Below the pieces are notes generated by a model. The model was not told where the DNA came from. It did no database searches and saw nothing but the letters and a program-made list of their open reading frames with translations. This document shows positions 49,101 to 61,100 of a stretch of DNA of 64,000 nucleotides, piece by piece; position 1 is the stretch's first letter, and each line of letters starts with the position of its first letter. The stretch lies in contig CM076259.1 in assembly GCA_038380795.1 (NCBI GenBank), forward strand, positions 22,116,977 through 22,180,976, written 5' to 3'. The stretch is from Pyrocephalus nanus (Eukaryota > Chordata > Aves > Passeriformes > Tyrannidae). A program made the position numbers and the translations under genes.

Positions 49101-52100
49101 AAACACAAAAAAATACAAATATAGGGCAGATGCATATATGAAATCAAGACTTATGAGAAAAAAGGTTAGTCAGCAGATGCATAAGGGACAAAGCCAAACT
49201 CCAGCCACTGTGCTCCTATTAAATGGACACTTTTAAATGGACATCAGAAATCAGTGAGCTCCTTTTATGCTATACCTGCCAGGCAAAGCTGAGTAATTGA
49301 AGAAGTCCTTGCCATGTACAAAGCAGCTATAATTCTGACATTGCTTAGCTTGGAAGCAGCATGATGATATTTTGGGAGTTTGTTTAAATTAAAAGATAGA
49401 TCTGAGCCAAGAGTTAGGAGCTGAGGTTTTGGGTTGATAATTGTATGAAATTTCATATGCTTCTATACTAAGTAAATCCTTTATATATTCAAGACTTGGC
49501 TCAGAGTCTTCCCAAATGCTATTTAGCTTTGAGTTTGTTTGTTCTTTAATAATACATGCCAAGTCCTTTAAAATGTAAAGTTAGGAAGAATAGGTGAGGG
49601 TAATAATTATTTAGAGTTTTGAAATTCTAAAAGACAAGTGTGTATTTAGTTTCAATGTGGAGAACAGAGAGAGAGGTTTATTTTATCTGATCCATTACTA
49701 AAAATGTGCAAAAAGGGCATATTAGAGTTGCTATGGAAACCTTAACCAGGACTGATATGGCTCTTGTTTTTATAAGATCTCGGTTTAAAAATGCATTCAT
49801 TAAATGTAATGTATTTAATCACCAAGGTGCTTTTTTAAAGTGCAAAAAAAAAAAATAGAGTAACAGATGCTTGTACTATGTTTAGCAGGTGTTCACATCT
49901 AGCAATGGAGACCTGATACTGGTAGACAAAACTACTCAGTCAGAATCCAACATATCCAGGATACAGTAGGTGCTTTTTTAGTAAGTAGGAGTACTTGTCT
50001 TCAAGGAAAGGACTCAAAATGCAACTGTCATATCGAGATCTGTCACATGAGCAGTAAGACAGAATTCATACCAGTCCTTTTGCCAGCACAGTGTTCAGAA
50101 GTTGCAATGAACAAGCAGTAATACCAGCACCTTGCCACTGTGCACCTGTACAATGTATCGTGTCAGCATCTAAATATAATGAACAGTCTCTTCTCTAAAT
50201 AGGGATACTGGACCAACCAAAAATTCAGATGTTACCCTAACCCTATAATTCTTTTTAAATATTAGCAAGAATCTATTTGGATATGTCCCAACACACTTCA
50301 AACACAGAATGGGAATTCCAAGAAGCATCCCAAATCTTTCTTAATGTGGTCGGTCCAAAAGCTTTGCAAAAGCCTGTTTTAACATGGGCAGGAGTCACAG
50401 GCAATAACACTCAAATAACCTCCTTTATCAAAGAAGACTAAGACCTTCCAAAAGATAAGGAACAGGATTGTTTCTTAAAGGCATCAGTTCAAAAAGCAAA
50501 GCAAAATCTTGTGGTTTACATTATCCAAGGTCCAAAATATGTCCAAAATGACTGAACCAGTGATACAGCAACACAGAACCCGTCTCTCATATTGAAGTAG
50601 CATGATGAACAAAGCAGCAAAACATCTTTTTCATTTTCTATAGAGAACACAGCCAGAGTCATGGGCCTTCATCTATTTTCATTGCAAGTTCTTTTCAAAA
50701 TTATATTTTAACACTGTAGGGAAGGAAAGAAAGCAAACATGCACTACTCACATGAGAAGGTGGAGACCACTGTAACGCCTGCACAGGCCCAGGGACACAG
50801 ATAAATCCAATTGGCTTGTACTCATCTTTAGCAGCAAAAAAGAAAACGGTTTTGTCTTTACTCTGAAGGAAAAAAATAAAAACCAAAATAAAGATGACAA
50901 CTGAATCAAAGCTGACCAAAAATTCAAAAGACGGTAAGCACTTTGTGAAATAAACACATAATTCCTTTTTTTTTTTTTTTTTTTTTTTTGTTACAGGTGC
51001 CTTGGTACTTCGAATTGGATTTCCATGATGATTACTGTGAAGAAATAAAAATTCTGCCCAAGTTGCTCCAGGGCCATGAATGCACCCATACCTCTTAATT
51101 GCTCTCATGGGCCTTCTCTGTCATCCCCAGCCATGTGCTTTCTGACCATTGCTCCAAGAATTCCTTTCAAGCTCAGGCTCAGGCCTGATTTTTCAGATAA
51201 GACAGCACAAGCTGACTTTGCCAGACAACAAGAAAATCTAGAACTGGTGCACAGCATGATTCATGGCAGCTTAAATCCCACATTAAGTGAAACGCATGGC
51301 AACTCAGCTCAAGGAACGTGTAACTGCAAATGGACTCATCATGGCTAAGGACCAGCTTTTAAAAAGAGAAACCACATTAACTTGAAATCATCTCAAAAAC
51401 TACCAGGCACACTGACAAACCGACTGGCTGACCCTGTGGTAAGGCCAAGCAGTGCTGGGTAGCAGCTGGAGTGCTGCCAAGGTGGTGTATAAATGGACTT
51501 GCTTTTACTAATTCCAAGATCCTACTAAACTAATTCCAAAATGAACCAAATCCATCTTCAAAGGGGATTACAGAATTCACACTAAACCGTCCAGCTATTC
51601 ACAATATGAATTGTTTGAATTGCATGGTTGCTTTCCTTCAGAAAAACAGATGTGAGTGCAAACAGATCCCTCTCCCAGAAGTGCAGAGAACTACAACAAG
51701 CAATCAACAGCAGTAACAGAAGTATCACTGTATTGTCGGAGAACAAACTTTACCTTATCTCTTTAAATAATCTCTACATTTGTGGCTTAATAAAAATAAC
51801 CAAAAGAAATTATACATACCCCTGTGGCAAACACGTCTCCATTTCGTTCATATGCCAAGGCTGTAACTGCAGCAGAATGAGGTTTGAAAGCCTGTTTCAG
51901 ATTTATCTCTGCCTTCTCTGTACTGGCCTGTTCTGCACGACCAGGCAATTGTTTGGGATCATAAACTTCAATTAGGCGGACAACACCATCTTCAAACCCC
52001 ACAGCAACTAGACCTCCTGTAGGATTTACCTTTAAGTGAAATGAAGAAAAAAAAAATAAGTGTACATCTGAGACCTTAGAAGAATCCGTATGGCACATGC

Positions 52101-55100
52101 TCTTTTGTTTATCTGTAACTCATCTTACATGGAAGTGTTGCTGAAGCACAAAGAACATTTCATACATGGGAAATGCTGTTTATTCTCTCTAATATGCTAC
52201 CATAAGGGAAAGGAGAGGATTGGGGGTTATTTTTTTGGTTGGATTGTGTTTTGGGTGTTTTTTAACCAGTAACATGTCATTGAGACTGGAAATATTAATG
52301 AGGATGTGGTTGTAATGTCTGAGGAAGAGGTAATTCATACTGACATAAAGATATATTGGTAGCTTCTTAAGAGAAGAGTTGGAACTCAAAACACAATCAT
52401 TATATTACTCTGAATATAATACTGAGCACTAAATGTAGGTATGATTTTTGAAGAGGTGAAGGGACAGGCGTGGGTCTGGTTGACTCCACGTAAACTACAA
52501 GTGTCAACAGGGACAGTTACTTGAGATGGAAAATAGGAGTTTTTACCGTAAGTCCTGTAGGTAAGCCAATTGCTGCCAATTAAGACACTCAAATTGTGAG
52601 AGAGAAAGGTTGGCAGAAACAGGCCTATGTTTTAGCTGGATATGGCTGGACTTGCAGATTTAGCTGATATTAGCCATACATGATAGTGCCTTAAAGTCAT
52701 TTACAAGCTGAGCCAGCTCCAGACATGGCACATTAGAAATGAGACCAGAAGCAGAATTGCTGTGTGAAGAGGTAAATGTAAATGGATAAGGTTTACCCAT
52801 TTGTCCAGATCCTGCTGAATGGCAGCACAACCCTTTGGAGTATCAGCCACTCCTCTCAGTCTTGTATCATCTGCAAACTTGCTGAGGGTGCATTCTCCTC
52901 CAGACTCCAGGCAATTAATGACGAATATTGGCACCCATTATGACCCCTAGGGAACACTGCTAAAGACTTGCCTCTAGTTGGATTTTGTGCCACTGATGCA
53001 CCCCCTGGGATCTGGCCATTTAAGCAGTTTTAAATCCATGTCACTCTTCACTTATGTAACATGTACATTGCCAGCGTGCCTATGAGGACATTATGTTATA
53101 CAGACGCTCCAAAGTATGCTGGATTAAATTTTCTTAGATTAAAAGCACAGATTTTCAAATACATTTGAGCACCTTAAGCTGGGTGTAAGTATCTAATGGG
53201 AGTTTAAATGCAGCTAGGTAGACTAAGTACCCTTTGTTTCTCAGACTGTGTTTAGTAACAACTTTCATAAAACTGAACTGAGTCAGTTTTGTGATGCTGT
53301 ACAATTTATTGTGGCAGACAGCTTACCTCTTGCATGTATAGGTCATAACTCAAAAGCATCCCTGAAAGGATGAATGCCCAGAATTGCACTTAAAAAAGCA
53401 CTCTCCCAATGTAATCCTCACCTTGAAAATTCAAGTAAGTACTTTCCTCCTGAAGTTGCTTATAATTAATCCACCAGGCTTGCTACATTTCCACAAGAAC
53501 ATAACTAGACACTATTTTAATTAAAATTAGCAAATATGTCTAAAAGTGATAGACTCCACACTCCACAAATGATCAGTTCTGGCAACAGTTTTTTATGATT
53601 TATCTCCAAATGTTTGTGAATTGTCTGGGCTGTCATTTCAAAATGTGTTGACTAACTTGTGTTAATTGACAATTACTCTGCGTGGGTTAAATAGAAGCTG
53701 TTAGTCTATAAACTAAGACTACTTTCCAGGCTGCACACTGAGATCTGATTTTACAGTCTCAGGAAGACACAAAGTAGGAGACCTGATAACCCATAGTATA
53801 GTCAAACTGTACACTTACTATATACGTACATTCTCCTCCACAAAATTATAGACATACTCCTACAGTATATTCCACCATAGCCCAACAGTGACCTCTGTCA
53901 TGTCCTGTTTGGTGAGCAGCCTTCTTGACACTGGCAGGCTCATAGGCCCCTTTATGAACTTTTGTTAACATGCTAGCAAAAACTCACAATATATGGTGCC
54001 CATGTCAGTGCTGTTCCTCCTTGTTTAAACTTAATTTCACTCAGTTCAATGTTGCTGCTGAAATCATAGATACGCACTGACCCTGCGTGGAAATAAGACA
54101 GTAAGAATTTCTTTCTTGCAATATCTCTTACATGTTAGGATTTACAGAGAAATGTCCATTTATTTGAATTAAAATCTGGATAGAATGTATTTTTTTCTCT
54201 TTTCAGTAACAAAATGCCTGCCTGGAAAGACTTGACTGATGGCACCAGAGTCCCACATGGTGTTCATGAACAAAACATATTCTTTCTTCACTTTTAACTT
54301 ACAAAGAAACAAGAGTTGTCAAGGCTAAGGGTTGTAGTAAGAAGTTCCATGCTGACCATCCACATGTAATTTTCAAGTAAGCACAGAACTGTGGCATACT
54401 GTAAGGAATATCTGTACTGACAACATAGGAAAAGATGATATGCTATGACTTGGGATTGCCTAGGGAGGAAAACCTTTAAAGGGAGGAAAATATTTAAAGG
54501 GAGGAAAATGGGAAATTGTCCTCAGAAGATCCAGTTTCACCAGAGGTAAAATTAACAGATTCGCAGGCACACATTTTGGTTTGCATAAAATTCCATTCCA
54601 GCTGGCATATATCCAAAGTGTCATTTGTTCAACTGGTAGGAGTTTGTCTTCAGGCTAGAAGAGTATGTGCATTGCAAAACACAGACAAAGTACAAGATAC
54701 TACTAACAAAAATTGAATTAAAAGACCTTGTAACATTTTCTGAGCATTGTAAATGACACTGATGACATTGTTAATGTTCTGGCCAGTCATTCTTCTTTCA
54801 AAGCGCAAAAAAAGCTAACAGTGAGAGAGAGGCCTAAATGGCAATATTTACACAAGTTAAGTAACTATAATTACATGTTATCTGTTGTTGAGAGCATAAC
54901 AGTTACTGCATTTTCTAAGAAAGGCACAAATATTAATATTCACAATGGCTTACACAATGCTAGAGGTGTATGTAATCCCTTACAAAACAAAAATCCCAGC
55001 ACTTATCAATCCGGAGTCTTGAATACAAGTGCTGTTATTCAAACCAGATGTCTCATCTTTTCAGACATTCCTTTAGAAAAAAAAGAATTTACAGTGTTTC

Positions 55101-58100
55101 CTATTAAAAACTTCTGTTTGTTAAAATCCCAGGTTTTTAAGGTGAAGAAGTCCTGATGACTTGTTTCAAAACATTAATGATTTATTTGCTTTAACTATTA
55201 AAGAATTGTGTGGAAAGTGACTTTTGCAAGAGCAAATACGCAACTTCAGTATAAAACAAAATAGTTCCAAACCAGGACTCACTGCTCTTCCAAACCAAAC
55301 ATGGCAGTGGTATGAGAAGAAAGAAATAGTGGCACTTACGGTCAAGAGCAGTGGTGGCCATAAGGTATGTAATGGGAGAGACACTCATGGCCTCAATCCT
55401 CCCAGAGTGAAAGGTACACAGGCACTCTGGATCATGGGTCTGCAATGGGAAACAGAAGAAGAGAAATTCTGCTACGCTCTACAGCTGAACTTACAAGGTA
55501 TTATCAGACATTTCTGGCAAACCAGGAAAATCTAGACAGGTGCTCTTTGTGTGAACAAAATCTGTCAAGCACAAGATATCTGTATGCAATTCCCTTTATT
55601 TTATTTAAATGTTCATAAGAAGATCATGAGCAAAATTAGCATAGGAACATTTTGTTCATTTAAAAGTCCATCATTTTCTATGTGAATATAAAGGGGAATG
55701 CCTTTTGTTAAGTGGCTTCAGGCTTGGAATTAATGCTTTAAACAATGAGCTGTTGCTCTGAAGACAAAGAAAACGCTCTCAAGTTTGGGCTTATGCTGCC
55801 TGGGAAATCATTTCATCATCCAAGGAATTCTAGGTTTTGTTATACATTTTTTACAGTAGTTCTTTATAGTATGGTTTGTAAGTCTTTATTTACTATGAAA
55901 TTCTTGAAACGCATTTTACTTTTCACAGCAGAGTTTTATTCCACTCATAGGATTGTTCCCATTTACTTTAATATGCTCAGGAGCAAAAATTAAATGCCCC
56001 CTTTATTCACCTGTGTCATCTATTTCTCCATCAAAAACATCCCAGCAGTAACACCGGTTACCAGTAGGCTAAAACATGTCAAGTGTGTTTCATCTTCTCC
56101 TTGTTTTTTCTAGTTCTTTCTGTCATTTAGAGACAACAATAAGGATTGTTTAAAACACCTATCTAGATAGGCTATATCAACAGTCCTTGAACTCATTTCC
56201 TGCATCCATGCAACTTTCAATTAGTGGTTTATGAGAATAAAACTTCTTTAAAGAAGCTTGAATTTGGCAGCCAAAATTTCAGGAATCAAAAATCAAATGA
56301 CTCTCTATAATCCTGCACAATCATTATAATCTTACATTTGAAATTTTTAATGAAAAAAAATCCGTTTCAGTGCTAAAATGTTCAACTGTGCAACTTGATA
56401 AAACACAAATTTTATTGCAGATGCAACCAGCATGTTTAAAGGATGCAATAGGATATGGTTCCTATTACAAAGGAACTGAAAAAATCAGAAGAAAGAAAAA
56501 ACAAGCTTACCATATTTGAAAAAGTCAAATCCAGCTTCCAGATTGCTCCATTTGTATCCTACATGAGCAAAAATGAAACATGTAAATTGAGTATTTTCAG
56601 ACTCAATTTAGAAACAAAATTGCACACTTAAAAATTTCGTAATGAATATCATTGTGAAACAGAAATCACTAAATGTGATGATGTTGGTCCTATGCATCAG
56701 ATCAGGGTAACAAAACTTGGATAGCCCTTTTTGGCATTCTCCTATTCTTACGCAGTTCTGGCTCTGAAAGCCAGACTCTCACATCTCATACACTAAAAAT
56801 ACAGCATAGCATAATATAGCATATTTCAGCTTGGAGGGACATACCAGGATCATCTAGTGCAACTACCTGACCACTTCCCGGCTGACCAAAAGCTATTTTT
56901 AAGGGCACTGTCCTCTTAAATGCCTTTTTAACACTGACAGGCTTGGAACATAAACCACCTCTTTAGGAAGCCTGTTTCAGTGTTTGAAATAATAAGATTA
57001 TATATCTGGAGAGAGAAGGAGAGAGAGAATTTTCTATATATCCAGAAGACTGAACTCTACCAAAAAGAAATGCACTGATTTGTAATAGACTCCTGCTGTT
57101 ACTTAACATCACCTCCCTCATTCTGTATTTCTCCACAGAGATGTATGTACTTACCTGAGCGTACCAAACAGTCTGTCCCTGGTCCTGAACTTTTGACATG
57201 AAATTCAGGCTGACATTCTTACCAACACAAAGTTCATTCATAGGTTCCACTTCCAGTAACCCTGTCTCATCCACAGAATCAGCACCATCTATTATCTCGA
57301 AGTTCCACACCTTCAAGGAATTCAAAACATTCAAAACAAACAAACAACACTTTTTTTGTAAGGCCAGGTTGTTTTCATACACAATTAATACAGAAATTCA
57401 AAATTTTAAGAAAGCAAAATCACTACTTTGAATGTAACTTAGAACAGTGACAGTAGCTTAAATTCAGCCCTGGCCTGAGCAGAGCTATACATGGCAACTT
57501 CAGAACTATGGAGAGTAAATGATATGTGGGCTCTTGGCATTGCTCAGGCAGCTCAAAAGAATGGGAAATATAACACAACCATGTTCTGCTCTGTGGGATA
57601 AGGACAAGACATCAGCTAGCACGTTTATAATCAAGTGAATTTTCCTAATGGGATAATACCAATTTATAAAACACAACAACAACAACAAAAATTCTAGGGC
57701 GTTTGAAACCCTTCACTGTCTATAACAGTCAGTCTCCTGTTGATTATCTGGGTCATTTCACACCCCAGCAGAAGACCCATCATATCTTCCCTTCCGTGTC
57801 TTTAATCTGTGTAACTTTAACATTAATAATCTGAGCTTTCAAATACTCAGAAAATTAATTTCAAATATTCCTGCAGTTTATTATTTATTTTCTAAATAAC
57901 ACCACATGTATTGATAGTCCTGAACATTATAAAGAATCACAAAAACTGCACATGAAAAAAATGTTAGAATGCAGGTAAGAACAAAGCTGTTAGAGAATAG
58001 CTGAAAATTACTTTGATTCACTACAGTAAAAGGTGATTTGTTATTGTTAAACGGGGAACACTTTGTGAACGCTGTCTGATTCAAACACATACACTGTGGA

Positions 58101-61100
58101 GATGTGCTCTTATTTTGTTTGTTCTAAAAATTCATTTTCAGAAACTGCACTTCAAAATTTCCCCCAAAAACCTGGCAAGGAAAGTAAGTAACCTTTACCT
58201 GTTGACCATGTATTTGCACTGCTAAAGGCAGAGCAGAAGGATAACTCACCCGAATGAACCCATCTTTTCCAACAGTGATAAGTTCTCCTTCCTCAAGAAC
58301 TAACTGGTTGACAGGGCCATGGTGACAGGGCTGGTGTCCCTCTCGACAGAGCTCTACTTTAATAAGGCCTCCTTCCCAAAGCAGCAAGTTGCCCCACTCA
58401 GTTCCTGAGACAACCTTCAATGCAAATGAAGATAAGCACATAAGCACGTGCATTTAATTGCGCAGAAATACTGGCAAGAACCCAGCTAACATCTGTGGCT
58501 TCCTTCCACAAAAGCATTAAATCAATAGCAAAGTACAGATATTTGCAAAGGAAGATGTAAGGGATGAGAAGGTTCAACCTTTCAGCAATGTGACATAATT
58601 TGCATGCACTGAAATGGTTATTATCAATATTATATGATCAGAACAAAGGTCTAATATTATATTATCATCCAGGGTCTAATTCAAATCACTTTGAATCAAA
58701 TAGTAACTCTCCAACTTATGTAGTAAAGTTTATATCAAAACCTAAGAGGGAACATAAAATCATTTCTTTTCCTTTTTGTCATTTTTTCTTACTTACCTTC
58801 CCATCGGGGAGCTCCACAAAACCTAAAATGTCGGACACTGCTGTTTTTCCAAACCTGCCCAAAGCTCCTTGTAACTTGAGACCAGTTAATGTGAGAGCCA
58901 TCTTCCAGAATCTGGATATAGAAAAAACATCCCTCTCTGATACGAGATTTCTTACACATTCTCCAGTCCCTCTTAGACATTGCAATACTCTTACTAGGGC
59001 TGTTCATTTATTACTATTTTTCACAGGAGAACTTGTGTTTTTTCTTTTGAAAATGAAATAAAGCTTTGTAACTACACAAACATTTCCCTATACAACCCCT
59101 AAGAAAAAGCTAGGAGAAACATTTGGAATGGGCAGAATGAAGATTAAACTACTACCTAAAATTAAGAAGTGTAAAATCAATCGCTACATCTTTCCAGATA
59201 CAACCCCTACATATAGTTAGGGATACCTATTTTATTCTTGCTGTCTCCAGTGTATGATGCTCAGCTTTGTAAATCCAAGGGACTGAGGTCTTCACTGAAT
59301 GCCATACAAGTACTCTCATGGACTTGAACTGTACTATAAAATCTTACCGAGCCAAATGTTTTATCCTAGGTCTTAACAGTTCTTTTTTCAATTACTGCAT
59401 TACAGAAAAATTAACATCTGCTGCAATTAGGGATGGTTCACTGTGTGTGCAGAAGACGTTGCCTTTAAGATAGTGTCGGAAATTGAAATTTAAGACCACA
59501 TTTGGGTGAAAGCTCATGTTTATCATGTTATAAAAGCTCTGCCAGAGTTTATTCATAGCATTTTAGCTCAAAAGAAAGTTTACAGGAGAGTTTGTTTTGT
59601 CAGATTTCCATAAATAATGCATTTTAAAGAACATTTGTTCTGGGTCTAAATAAGTAATTTGCCATTTCAGACCCACCTTGCAACCAAACTATAAAGTAAA
59701 TCTCAAGTTTTGATCTGATTCCTCTGTTAAAATATAAAGAAACTTTAGATGCATTATAATCTTAAAGGTATAATTTTTATTACAATAGAATCCCATTCAT
59801 ATCTTAAGTCTCTGATGTGTTAACATTGAGTGCTAGGTAAATACAGAACACAAAACTAGAGCTTAAAGTTCTTGTTTATTTTTTATTACAAATGGATCCA
59901 TGAAGTTACTAGAGGAGGGAAGAATATCTTTTGTAAGCCTGCCTTGGAGGCTTTTGGTGAGATCAGAGGGTTTCTGATCCTTGAATTGGCAACCAGCTCT
60001 AATGGGTGCCCAAACAGCAGATAACTTCAAGAAAGGTAGAAAGCCCAGAAGGCATATGTTATGTTACCAGCTAGAAGACATGTATATATAAATATTTTCT
60101 ATGACTTCTCCCCAGTGCTTGTTGAAATTACAAGAATGGAGCCAGTGGTACTGACACTTTACATCAAGCATCATCCTTTTTGGACAGTGAAGGTTTTAAA
60201 AGGCTTGTTTGACTGGCTGAAGGATTTGAACTTCCCCATTTTTGTAATTGTAATGCCTGGGTAAAATAGCATTCCTCACTGGTCCATGTTTGCCAGTGAT
60301 ACATTCCTGTTAGTCATCTTCTATCTATTATGATTTCAGAGGTGATATGTATGAATCCTAACCAATAAACCTACTTGATGTGTCCTGATCCAGATGTAGT
60401 TAGATGCTCTTCATTCTCAGCTGAAAACCTGACCTTGTAAACATCCTGTGCAAAAGCTTTTGACCTCAACACAATTTCTTCTTGTTTCCAGTCCCAGATA
60501 GTCAGCATATAGTCAGGGCTGCTCCCAACAGTGGCCAACAAAGTGCCAGCACGGTTGAAGTCACCAAAAACATAGGCTTTCTCTGTTCCACCTGAGGAAA
60601 TGTACAACCTCAATACACATGCACAGGAAAGAGGTAGAAACAATACAAAAATCTACTCAGAAGGAGTTCAACTGTCACTGTAATTATTTTTTTTCAATAG
60701 TTAATAGCTCTTGGTTGGCTATCTCTACCAAATAAAAGTTTCCTCCCAGGCAATAATGAAAAAGCTTGAAACCGGTGTTTCCTGGTTTTGCTGTGAAGGA
60801 TTTAAACGTTGTATCTCGTTCTAAACTTAAAGTGACCCACTACTCCATCTGCTGGGATCTATAAACACTAGCCCATCTGTGTAAAATGAAAACAGAATTT
60901 TTTACACTACCTCGAAGTATTCTGTAGGGTCTCAGTGAAGGATATTTGTAGACGATAAGGTTTGGCTTCTTTCCTTTTTCTCCTACTGCAAAGTACTGCT
61001 TAGTAGGGTGTGCCTTGAAAAAGCAAAAGTCCTGTTGCATGCTGCAATGACACCTTTGTCTCAATCCTGCTAGTAATTAAGTTATTGTATTTACTCACTC

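Noticed and set aside
51076..51348. A 90-codon open frame on the + strand
   Set aside because: It lies inside a CFAP44 intron, with no recognisable family and no splice context.
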